This document shows, piece after piece, positions 45,601 to 54,095 of a DNA stretch of 64,000 nucleotides. The translations under genes were made by a program, and so were the position numbers. How positions within the stretch are numbered: position 1 is the first letter of the stretch; every line of letters begins with the position of its first letter. This DNA is from Eutreptiella sp. 'Long Island Sound 2002'. Taxonomy: Eukaryota > Euglenozoa > Euglenophyceae > Eutreptiales > Eutreptiaceae. Under the pieces are notes generated by a model. That model did not search any database and had not been told where the DNA came from. It saw only the letters and a list, made by a program, of their open reading frames with translations. The stretch lies in contig OZ038380.1 in assembly GCA_964036045.1 (NCBI GenBank), forward strand, positions 184,838,108 to 184,902,107. Direction: 5' to 3'.

Positions 45601-47514
45601 TACTCCACCTATGAGCAGGAATTGCTCGCGGGTATGATGGTGCTATCCTCACAAGCACGATTGTTGGGGAGTAACCCTGTGGTCTGGCTGTGCGACCAAG
45701 AACCGGTCCGCAGTTTCCAGAAGGGTCCCCCACCTGAGAAGGCCAAGCTACGGCGCTGGTGGACCTACCTCAGTCAACTACGGCTGACGGTACACCATAT
45801 CCAGGGAGTGAAGAACGAATGTGCCGACTACATCAGCCGCAACAACTTCGACGCCCTGATTGGTGCCCGGTCTGAAGCGCTGGCTAAGGAGGCGTTCAGC
45901 CGTATGGACGTCCACTTGGACCTCAACATGACGATGATACGCCCCCTGGATGGACTCCAACAATCGGAGTACCTGAAGGAGTTCGGGGATATCTACAAGC
46001 GCCTGGAGAAACGCCTTGAACCCCTCCTGGTCAACCAAGACCAGTGGAAGAGGGACAAGAGCTACCTATGGCACGAGGACCGTATTGTGGTGCCTAGTCA
46101 CCGAGTCCCAGCGCTGCTGAAGTGGACCCATGAGTCCAGTGGTCATATGGGTGCTGACCGCACCCTGAGGCTGTTCAAGCAGTGGTTCCACACTACGTGG
46201 ACTGACGACCAACTGCGGAAAACCCTCCAGCCTATCGTGGACAAGTGCCCGTGCAGGTCCTGTAAACCAGGGGATATCAGGGACAGAGGTCTCTACTCGA
46301 CCCTGCCCATCCCTCACTGTGCTAACAGTGTTCTATACGTGGACTACACGGAGATGCCGAAGTTCGGGGGCTATGACTTCGCCCTCGTGGTAACCTGTGG
46401 GTTGACCAGGTTTACCAGGGTGTTCCCCTGTACCAAGCACATTACCGGGGAGGAGACTATCAAGATACTCCTGGAGGAGGGGTTTTGTGTCTATGGGGCG
46501 CCCAAGGAGATCAACTCCGATGAGGACGTACGGGTACGCTCAGATACTGGCTGGTACAAGAGGGTGCTGAGATCCCTCAATGTCCAGGTGTCTACGGGGA
46601 TTCCCTACTCTCACACGAGCAACCCCCTATGTGAGCGACAGATTCGTGTCCTGAAGGAGAACGTCAGGATATGGTGCAAAACTGAACGCACCAGAGACTG
46701 GTTGAGACTACTCCCCGTCATATCCTTGATGATGAACTCCCAAGAGAGTTCTGCTACTGGCTACTCGCCCCATGAGCTATTCCTAGGGCGCCCGGCATGG
46801 TTCCTACATGCCCCCTATCCAGAGGACACCCATTCTTCTGTGGGTGAATGGGTCCAAGAGCAACAAGCGAAGGTGGACAAGGCCAAGGCTATGCTCCAGA
46901 GAGTGAGGGAGCGTCAGTGGAACAAGAAGAACAAGCACCGAGTACCGGCCACCTACCAAGAAGGGGACTGGGTGCTGGTGCACCACAGTCGACTACCCGC
47001 CTGGCCACGCTCTACCAGCGATGACCCATACTTCGGGCCGTACAAGATTCTATCTGTGGATGGACACCGTATCACCGTGCGGTGTTCTCCCCGTCTAGGG
47101 GGGACCCTGGTGTGCGCTGCTCAACACCTGAAGCGCTACTATGATCCTGAAGACCTCTGTGGGGAGGAGTGGGGGCTGAACGACGAGGAAATCGCCGCTC
47201 CGGACCTACAAGGGGCTGCCAGCCCTATGGAAGTTGAAGGTGAACTCCCCGACATGAGCGCCGAGGAGATGGCTAAGGAGGGCTTCTACCTGGTGAAGTC
47301 TGTCCTACGCCACCGCTATCGCCAGGGTTGGCGCTTCCTCACCCTCTGGGAAGGGTTTGGAGTCGAAGAGGCCACCTGGGAGCCCTTCTCTGCATTTGTT
47401 CTACCCGAGGGACGCCTAAACTCAGTTCTGGTTGACTACTTGTCCCAGAACAACCTTGGTGAGTTGCTGAGGCTCGCTGAGACGCTTGCCTCCAAGACTA
47501 AAGCTAGGGACTGA
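42613..47514 (+). CDS. E2 pol: PR, FA..NP domain, RT, RNase H, IN, chromodomain (intact)
   Basis: One 1633-codon frame. The first few codons lie in the right end of the 6.2-kb insertion, so the native N-terminus is replaced. Protease DTGA is at residues 18-21. Residues about 170-252 form a domain with VELFASDKQ, WPSFGMAYGNP and CSPDWG that is not part of standard Ty3 pol. A long linker follows. RT: MDKRSGFWQVDL near 700, FGVANAPALFQ, and active site HIDDV near 777 (His where Tyr/Phe is usual). RNase H: LVTDACN, YSTYEQEL, LCDQEP. Integrase: HESSGH...CPCRSC near 1173, D/D/E in VDYTEM, NSDEDV and LCERQ. The chromodomain is near 1555-1600. All expected catalytic residues are present. Confidence 0.92.
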   Translation: MPHKIIGVGGREYLGVLDTGATISIVAKKILPGGSVKNTMTTAAIRMGDGHVVHSCGDCEVEVPMGSRTIAHRFYVMDTEAFDFVLGTDFFVQHSQIQSLTLQAPYLLYVDHGSGRESVPLEQSEHTSSYLRLSKEEPSNMMAASKTEDYQLLGEVLDQGLKELGYSRQDLSVELFASDKQHVLDLYCSKGKNCSYKFYWPSFGMAYGNPGLSELGKVLTKVALERSRMVLCSPDWGAHGGNEYWRNLLDRLTISSIRLPDEAIYVPLGRKTPIGKPRWGSMLSVVDGSLTTIPWEDLDPTLVQAIQRESDGLALGDLKDRLRPQDAVETTPGGDEYVVTDTNAPNCPCHVPVPDGVSECGLSELPSSIHSDDETEHDAFFVQTCVEEVENAEYVAPLKPLLSMRVEDPVDEELDPRSRLREYVDSKRKLVAKKLCYAKPTRSSWPLKQGRMGDLSKLKEDLEQKITTWQREVDLKLMKSVWGAHVRTPEEDDLSEECVCEPPRACLCCHRPPGIVEQDLLYAYQGLKDTTTGEESVEDHLPTSITQGASNLDSDEDMEDKIKVLDPRVQKLIRTYLEVFGELPPPASCDKLVQMDLKLKPEFVGHKIRRRPYPAPKEQADEIERQIQECIHAGLVLEYKDGDYPLHCSPCFLVAKPGSTAKRLVVDDGELNKKTLNHPGSIPNMESTLEKIASCRYKTKMDKRSGFWQVDLTPNAQELLAFITPQGRVFKWKVMPFGVANAPALFQELMNKILSILRRRPKVQELISRGAQMEAHIDDVCLGTNTQEDHLILLGEFFAVCQENHTRLKLDKCEFMQETMQYLGFDVGYGWWTPAASKAKPLMDAKVRHEDPKKGLHDVRSFIGACNFYRRHIKNFTYTSAVLTDLIKKSTTWRWGPQQQQAFDELKDKVANAKCLGVPRAQGEIILVTDACNVGGGGTLFQWQALEKEEFDSAISQWGTEGLNRDGTLKHSYPDDKWVLVPLGHWNCKCNQARGNYSTYEQELLAGMMVLSSQARLLGSNPVVWLCDQEPVRSFQKGPPPEKAKLRRWWTYLSQLRLTVHHIQGVKNECADYISRNNFDALIGARSEALAKEAFSRMDVHLDLNMTMIRPLDGLQQSEYLKEFGDIYKRLEKRLEPLLVNQDQWKRDKSYLWHEDRIVVPSHRVPALLKWTHESSGHMGADRTLRLFKQWFHTTWTDDQLRKTLQPIVDKCPCRSCKPGDIRDRGLYSTLPIPHCANSVLYVDYTEMPKFGGYDFALVVTCGLTRFTRVFPCTKHITGEETIKILLEEGFCVYGAPKEINSDEDVRVRSDTGWYKRVLRSLNVQVSTGIPYSHTSNPLCERQIRVLKENVRIWCKTERTRDWLRLLPVISLMMNSQESSATGYSPHELFLGRPAWFLHAPYPEDTHSSVGEWVQEQQAKVDKAKAMLQRVRERQWNKKNKHRVPATYQEGDWVLVHHSRLPAWPRSTSDDPYFGPYKILSVDGHRITVRCSPRLGGTLVCAAQHLKRYYDPEDLCGEEWGLNDEEIAAPDLQGAASPMEVEGELPDMSAEEMAKEGFYLVKSVLRHRYRQGWRFLTLWEGFGVEEATWEPFSAFVLPEGRLNSVLVDYLSQNNLGELLRLAETLASKTKARD

Positions 47515-49610
47515 ACCTTACCCTTACCTGCCAAAGCGTATGTGTGAGTGTGCTATTCCTAAGGTCCTGAGAGCAAGCCGCAGAAGTGGTGTCCTAATTA
47601 TACCCAAGTCTGCGCCCTTGCTAAACCTGGAGGGTTGGCTTATTGATGCCACGGGGTACGCCCCGGGTCTCCCCTCCCCTTAGCGCCCAATTTCTGTGCT
47701 GGCGCAAAACCTTTGGGGAATACCCAGCGTACTAATCCAGGTATTGTTTTCCCTACCTATCTGTCTACTACAGGGAGGGGTGGCCAAAAGCTATGAAGGC
47801 TTGAAAACGCCGTTTTGCTAAATGGCCAAAACACTGACCTAACCACTGCCACAGCCCACCAACCCTGCTAAAATTGCAGGAAACGGGTGGGACAGTGACA
47901 CGCGCACTACAGGTCCTACACACCCTACAGTGGCACCATCCTGGTGGGCGAGCACTGGGGCAACTGGCTCAAGCCCCCACTCAGGACTACCACTCCTACA
48001 CGCACACTCTACTGGGCGTTGCGAAGGCAAAGGTCTCGTGGGTCCTAGCGACCCTCCTGTGAAGCGACAAAAACACAGTGCTGAAACCACTATAAACTTT
48101 TCTGGTAGCAGAGCATAAAAAAAATGCTGCTGCACCAATCACCCTACCTGCCCACCTGTAAAACAAAGGCAAATGAAAGGGCGTTTGCGGCGGAGGAACC
48201 AAGCCACACTCCAGGTATTATACCCTTCTCAGTGTGACCTATAATACACTGTCCGCAAACACGCTGGAGGACCAGCTACCCTTGTCAAGCAAGCAAGCTT
48301 TAAGGGACTCCTCAGGTTCTCTTAAAGAACGTACCGAGGAGCCCCTGGGTAGCCTAAACAAGGTTTACCGTGCGCACTTCGCGTGGCCTACCCTTTAATG
48401 CGTGTGTGCATGCGCAAGTATGCACGAAGATCGTGGGCAAACCTGCCCATCTGAGCGCCAATCACGAACTCCACCAGGGGGTGGCCCCGCCTGGGCTTAC
48501 TCACCTTACCTACCGCTGGGAGAGAGAGCAAGTGAGGGGCGCACGCGAAGAATGTTGCTATGCACTTGTGTGTATGTCTAATCACCCTGATCTGACCGCT
48601 AATCATCTGCAATCTTTCTAATCAATCCCTCTATCGCGTCCTATCGTTGTTAGCGCTGCTACAAGACTCGTTCACGGAGACACGAGACGAGCAATGTGTA
48701 TGCGGCATGCGAGACGAGCATACCTGTAGTTTATACCTGATTCATTGAAGTCTTTTTCGTTGATTTTCGAATTCTTGAATTTTTGAAGCTTCTATTAGTG
48801 TGGGTGGAATCTGTATGTTTATTTATCAATGTGTGTCTCGTCATTTTCAAGACTACGTGAGACATACGTTTATAATTCCATTATTTCTCCATTTTCCGGC
48901 GCTTCGCTAGGAGCCGCTCCTGCGCGCCGCCATTTTATGCGTATGAATTTCTGGATTTAAAAAATCCAGAGATGACTATAATTTCTATAAAAATGTGCTT
49001 CTGATGCACAATTGGATTCTGCTCAGATGTGTTGTTTCAGAAAAATTCTACGCCGTCATTTGACGGATTTTGGTGTCGTCGCTTCGTTTTTGCGTGGATT
49101 CGTCCATAATTCTCCCATTCCTGCCTCTGCAGATACCCACGCGCAGCCTCGCTGAGTAGGCCGTGTTCGGGCCGAAACGCAGGTGCCTGGAGAGACTGAG
49201 CAGAACCAAGACCCCACCAAGGGGCGATTTTAATTTTTTGACGACTCCCTTAGCCCTAAGACAGGTCACAGGTAGCCAGCAGGTTTACGAGAACCCATGC
49301 GAGTGTGTATAATGTGTCTTGCGTTGGGTTTGTGTCGACGCTGCGTCTTGGATGGAGGGATGCATATGCACATGTTTGGCATGCTCCCATACTAACCCAA
49401 CCAAGCCACAGGAGCCCCGGCAGCGCCATGACCGCTGAGTCTTCTGTAGGAAATGATACAATCAGAGCAGCAAAGGAGCGCCAGCCATGGTGAGCGCCCA
49501 TTTTTCCGTGTTAGGGAAACTATAGGTATTTTAAAGTAGATGTGGAAACCAAGGAAAGGCCAAGAAAAATTCCCTTTTTCCTAAAATGCGACAGTGGTGG
49601 CAACCACAGC
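47515..49610 (+). other. E2 3' non-coding region
   Basis: Matches E1 10,285-13,411 in inverse orientation but is about 1 kb shorter, because the hairpin cluster and its surroundings are missing. No gene seen; open frames are short and lack motifs. Confidence 0.6.
48069..48113 (+). repeat. Stray LTR-end plus PBS fragment in E2 tail
   Basis: 45 bp identical, apart from one base, to the last bases of the LTR plus TGGTAGCAGAG of the PBS (compare 33815-33859). It marks the junction where about 1.1 kb present in E1 is missing from E2. It looks like a reverse-transcription strand-transfer scar. Confidence 0.7.
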
Positions 49611-49621
49611 ACAAGGGGGGG
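49611..49621 (+). promoter_or_regulatory. E2 polypurine tract
   Basis: AAGGGGGGGAG directly before the 3' LTR. Confidence 0.75.
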
Positions 49622-50419
49622 AGTAAGAAAAAGTGCTTTTCCATTGCTTTGAGGCATACTCTAGTTGTATTAGAGATGCACTGAGCATCCATGCATTTTT
49701 ATCTTAGTATTGGTCCCACCAAAACTGGTGATAACACATTTTGACCTATGGAACCAAACACCCAATCAGGATATGGAGTGGACCCCTTAATCCCCTTTCA
49801 ATGTGAAGCAAATCATCTTTTCCTGAGTTGACTGAGAACTGACATATCCAAGGCAGAGCCTATGAATTTATCTATGTTTTTCCATGAATTCCTAGCTATC
49901 CTAGTGGTATGCACCCTAGGGGGCTGGGCACCTCTTTTTGAGAGGTCCTGGGTTCAATTCCTGGTCAGCCTAGCTAAGTAGGAAGATCCCATGTGACATG
50001 GCAGTGACCTCATCGCCACATGCCCTGCCACCTCAGCACATATGGGACGCAAAACAAAGAGTGCACATCTCCTGAGATGGCACTATGGAGAGAGAGTGAC
50101 CATGGGGCAGTTTTCTAACTCTTTTCCAAAAACATTTCAGCTATCTTTGTGAATATGCATTCATTTGTGACCTGAGTTGCAGTTTCTGTGAATATCCAAT
50201 CACCTTTCACTGTTTACACTGCAGCCCTTCATGCTTTGATCCTGAATTCTCTTCTCCTTGCATACTATTGGCTTCGGCTATCCTGGATTGACTTGGATTT
50301 ACTGTATTTCAACAAAAAAAAGCTTTTCATCCTCCAAAACAAGCAGCAGGAAACCCTACACCTACAGCAAGCAGCAGGAGAAGCAAAAAGACAGTGCTGA
50401 AACCAATATAAACTTTTCT
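49622..50419 (+). repeat. E2 3' LTR, 798 bp
   Basis: Second LTR copy, followed by the TGAGA duplicate. It includes the tRNA-Pro-like relic at about 49,900-49,970. Confidence 0.9.
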
Positions 50420-50424
50420 TGAGA

Positions 50425-50682
50425 AAACATAGATAAATTCATAGGCTCTGCCCTGGATATGTCAGTTCTCAGTCGACTCAGGAAAAGATGAATTGCCTCA
50501 CGTTGATAGGGGATTAAGGGGTCCACTCCATAACCTAATTTAGTGTTTGGTTCCATAGGTCAAAATGTGTTATCACCACTTTTGGTTGGGCCAATACTAA
50601 GATAGAAATGCTTGTGTGCTTAGAGTACCTCTAATACAACTAAAGTATACCCCAAAGCATTGGAAAAGCACTTTTTCTTACT
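50425..50682 (-). repeat. E1 5' LTR, piece 3 of 3
   Basis: 258 bp matching 10027-10284. It closes E1 and abuts the GAAGG target duplicate and the right half of the PLE. Confidence 0.85.
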
Positions 50683-51714
50683 GAAGGTGCCAGAGTACTA
50701 AACACACTGGAGATGCCACACTGCAAGGATTTACTGACCACGGTCAGACAGTGGAACCAACAGCTCCACGACCGATGGCACGAGGGAGAACTCATTAGGC
50801 CTGTTGCATTGTTTGAGCTTGATATAAAGGCAATATTTCCTTCTCTGGATCGCCAGAATGTCTGGGAGTCGATCTCTGCAATTGCTGACCTGGTTGCCCA
50901 AGCTCCTGGACCGAGGGGACGACCACGCAGAGGTCTACTTAGATTCGCAGTTAACCGCATCGACAGAAAGTTAGACAGAATAGGGTCCGGTAGCCCAGAG
51001 CTGTACCATAACATAGATATCCAGCAAGTGCTCCGCTACGTATATTTTGATATATTCTGCAATGATGCATTTGTTTTCTCCAATTGGGTGCTGAGGCAAA
51101 AGCGAGGATTGGCCATTGGTGGACCCTGTTCATCCCAGCTGGCCAGCGCAAAATGTATGCTCAGTGAGCATCTCCATTTCCCCCTGTACTTGCCCCTTGC
51201 ACCCACAGCGCCGGGGAGCGCACACCCATGCCACCTGCCTACCACGCCTGGGCGCTTCCGTGATAACAACAATGGTGTAATGTTTGCAGACACCCCGCAG
51301 GAGCTGCTCCAGGCTACATTTGAAGGGATATATAACCTCGACCTACAGTGGGAAGGGGGGGGTGACCACTGGATCACACTGCAGGGTGACATGACTGTCA
51401 ACCCACAAAATCCAGCGACTCACCCGCCGAGCATACGCCTGTGTCTTGCCGATAAAAGCCAGAAACACACAGCAGCACACCAGTTTCTGATGCGTTATCC
51501 TGATGCCCATGCCCCTAAGGCGAAAGGTACATTGAAATCACTCGTTCCAACCCTGGCAAAAAATTCAGGATACTACCGAGATACACGGGTGGATGCACAG
51601 AAAAATGTAAAACTAATCACCAGCGACCTTGCGGCTAAAGGTTACCCCAACACATGGTGGGCACCCCTCTTGCACAAATGCCTGAAGAAGTGGGGGCTAT
51701 CCCCTTGTGAATAG
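50683..51714 (+). CDS. PLE ORF2, C-terminal part: reverse transcriptase core
   Basis: In frame with 6334-9495. Palm motif A is FELDIKAIFPSL (near 50,812-50,847). The motif B' region is RQKRGLAIGGPCSSQLA (near 51,092-51,142). The motif C position reads RFRDNNNG (51253-51276), with FRDN where YxDD is usual, so the second Asp is Asn. A thumb-like region follows to LLHKCLKKW and a TAG at 51712. The RT would copy element RNA at a nick made by the GIY-YIG domain. The internal ATG at 50713 has no known role. The protein is split from its N-terminal two thirds by 41 kb, so it is not functional as it stands. Confidence 0.7.
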   Translation, partial: EGARVLNTLEMPHCKDLLTTVRQWNQQLHDRWHEGELIRPVALFELDIKAIFPSLDRQNVWESISAIADLVAQAPGPRGRPRRGLLRFAVNRIDRKLDRIGSGSPELYHNIDIQQVLRYVYFDIFCNDAFVFSNWVLRQKRGLAIGGPCSSQLASAKCMLSEHLHFPLYLPLAPTAPGSAHPCHLPTTPGRFRDNNNGVMFADTPQELLQATFEGIYNLDLQWEGGGDHWITLQGDMTVNPQNPATHPPSIRLCLADKSQKHTAAHQFLMRYPDAHAPKAKGTLKSLVPTLAKNSGYYRDTRVDAQKNVKLITSDLAAKGYPNTWWAPLLHKCLKKWGLSPCE

Positions 51715-52008
51715 ACCCATTGGCTGTCTGCCGAAATGTATGCTTGCATGCAAGGACAGGGAAGGGACACAGCACTATGTGCAGCGTCACAGCCTATAGT
51801 CTGATTTTGATGTTTGCCCATGTACAGCCCACTACACAGTGGTTAGTGGCATAACATGCATGGACCCAGTGCACTGAACGTTGATACCACGCACAGTCTG
51901 TTTCTCTCGCACTGCAGCGTAATGTATCCTATGGCCAAAGGCTTTTTGTGCTCTGCTTGCCACTGAAGAGGTCACTGGGTTTGCAAACAAACAAGACAGG
52001 AGTAGTTG
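50683..52008 (+). mobile_element. Penelope-like element, full copy, right part
   Basis: Resumes the PLE interrupted at 9497, reading through in the ORF2 frame, and ends at AGGAGTAGTTG, the same terminus as the tail copy at 4671-4681. It includes the RT core and the 3' non-coding region 51715-52008. Confidence 0.75.
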
Positions 52009-53400
52009 GGTTGGGTGCAGACGTGCACGGGGTACTTGGACTTAAACCCCAAGTCCAAACCTCATCTAAGTAATTTTGTGGGAGGTTGGGTCTAGTAGGT
52101 TAGGGTGCTGCGAAGGAATGGGTGTAACAGGAACCCTCCCAGCTTGTGGGTAATCAACACCCTAGCCTAGCCAGATGTTTAGTAGGAACCCTCCCAGCTT
52201 GTGGGTATGATAGGAATCCTCCCAGCTTGTGGGTAGAAACTAACTTAGTTCCTAAACACTGGTACCTAACTTTAATCCTCTGATGGTATTGATTTTTGGG
52301 AACAGTGAGCTAAAAGCCACTTTCCCTGCTGCAGAGCACCGAGTTCTGGGCACTGGCCTTGCTCGGTTGCCATAAGGTGAGAGACAGACAGAGGGAGAGA
52401 GAGAAAGGAGGAGAGAGAGAGAGAGAGAGCTGTTTGGGGGCTGTGGGACAATCCGTTTGCCCTGCCCTTGTTTGTTTGTTTCAGTTTTGCTGTCACACTG
52501 TCAGCACAGCACTGCACATTTTTGATCCACTGCACTGTCTGTCCAGTCAGCACAGTCTTTCTGGCACTGTCCACACTTGTCTGTCCTTCCCTTGGCAGTG
52601 GCCATTTCTCAGATACGGGTTTGCCACTTGGCGTCGCCACTGCCATCTACTTTTACACTGACCATCTAAGGTCTTTTCCAGCTGCTTGTACAGTAATGGC
52701 CTTTGTCAGGGCCATCTGGGGCTGGCCGAGCCCTGCTGCCACTCAGAGCCCCACCCCCAGTGGAGTCGAAAAATTTTAGATCCAGGGACTTCAGTTTAGT
52801 GCCCCTGGCCCAGGGTTACAGGTGCCTGGTAGCAGTTTTTCTGCCTTTTGGCAGGGCCATTTCTCTGTTTTTGGCCTGCCAATCAAAACCCACTTTGGGG
52901 TGCCAAAAGCTAAATCCACTGTTTTGTGGAGTTTGGAGCACTGCCTTGTTTTTTAGCTCCAAAACTATGAACGGACACCCTAATCAGAGACTTTGGTGAG
53001 ATCTGAGCTGGGTTGGTGGGGACATCAGAAAAAACACCCCTCCACAGCCCATGATTAGTGTCATCTCAGCATGCATTTTTGAATCTCCCATTCTTTTTTT
53101 CAGAAATCGGTTCTGATTTTCAGCCAACCCCCTGAGTTTCATCTTAGTGGGGGGGTTGCTGAGTGTTGTGCCTTTGCGTGGGTAGTAGAGCCACTACTAG
53201 CTCTAGGCTTCTCTTCCCATGTTCTTGTTTTTTGGTGGGGAGAGAAGCCATGTGAAGCTCCTAGGCGGCCTTCACCCCTTGGTACCTCTCGCCTTGGGGA
53301 AGTAGTTAAGTCTACACAGCCTAGGTTGCTGGAGTCCCCCTATCTCCCTCGTAGGTTGGGCCGGAATATGCCGTAGTGGCGTAACCCCATTCTCTTCCCC
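52009..53400. other. Non-coding region between PLE and E4
   Basis: No convincing gene. It includes three copies of GGAACCCTCCCAGCTTGTGG (near 52,128, 52,184 and 52,213), a GA-rich microsatellite (52,380-52,430) and mixed low-complexity DNA. Confidence 0.5.
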
Positions 53401-54095
53401 CTTGGGCCTTGGGGGTGTAACCAGACAAGCGCGCGCATTCGCATCGCGGATACGGAAATGTACTAATTGCTGCCCATTTGTTACTATTTGTGCATATTCA
53501 ATACTCCACTTTGTGCACATTTAGATTCCATCATGATTCCACAATGATCCAATGATGCCCTGTGCCTGTGCCTGTTTCATCGGCCCAAACACCGTTGCTG
53601 AGCCCCTCAACACGATGTAACGGCAGCAGTGACAGCACTCAATTATACACTGATGTGATCAGAATTCCAATGATTCTCAGATGTACATTAGTGCAGTAAA
53701 TTTTCCGTTCTGTTTCATGTTTTCCGTTCGCCGCCAGATGTCGCCTGTGAGCGCGCGTCGAGTCGCATTTGTCTTTCGTGATTTCCCAATCGGATTTATT
53801 TAAATTATTTCGAATGATTTCACGATGTGTCATTAATTGCGATGAATGCGCATTGAGATTCTATGTCTGCTCCATTTTTGTAGACCGGGTTTTCGTACTC
53901 TTCATATCTCACCATGGAGTTCAAAGGACTTACAAGTGCTTCGCATATGTCGCTCCAAGAGGCTGGATATGGGTCCGAAGAGGGTCAGTTGGGTTCGGAG
54001 ATATCAGGGGCAGTGTCGGGCGTTACGACCCCTGGGGCATCAAGGCTACAGGCTTCGTGATCACAAGAAAGATCAACCACTATGCAGCGGTTACA
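53401..54095 (+). repeat. Probable E4 5' LTR, left boundary unknown
   Basis: Inferred because a perfect TGGTAGCAGAGG PBS follows at 54096 and gag follows that. The sequence ends GGTTACA before the PBS. The partner LTR is outside the window, so the start cannot be set; 53401 is a placeholder. Confidence 0.35.

Larger units (their letters stand above)
33052..50419 (+). mobile_element. E2: Ty3-type chromovirus nested in the E1 LTR, with large internal insertion
   Basis: Two 798-bp LTRs (about 8 differences by eye), TSD TGAGA at 33047-33051 and 50420-50424, and termini AGTAAG...CTTTTCT. Same family as E1 but on the opposite strand and clearly younger. Order: LTR, PBS, gag, 6.2-kb insertion, pol, non-coding tail, polypurine tract, LTR. 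Total length is 17.4 kb. Confidence 0.9.
9498..50682 (-). mobile_element. E1: Ty3-type chromovirus inserted in PLE ORF2, itself hosting E2 and E3
   Basis: Outer ends AGAAAG (9498) and CTTACT (50682) are flanked by GAATG / GAAGG, a 5-bp TSD with one mismatch. Read on the minus strand the order is 5' LTR, PBS, gag, PR, RT, RNase H, IN, chromodomain, long 3' non-coding region, 3' LTR. Subtracting E3 and E2 with their duplicated target bases leaves 13,718 bp. By eye the two LTRs differ at about 20 of 787 positions. Coding regions are decayed, so E1 is almost certainly inactive. Confidence 0.85.

Noticed and set aside
42552-47000. Minus-strand ORFs opposite E2 pol, e.g. 44983-45444
   Set aside because: They mirror the intact pol frame and have counterparts opposite E1 pol; they are shadows.
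52359-52999. Short overlapping ORFs between PLE and E4
   Set aside because: They run through a GA microsatellite and have low-complexity products with no motif or context to support a gene.
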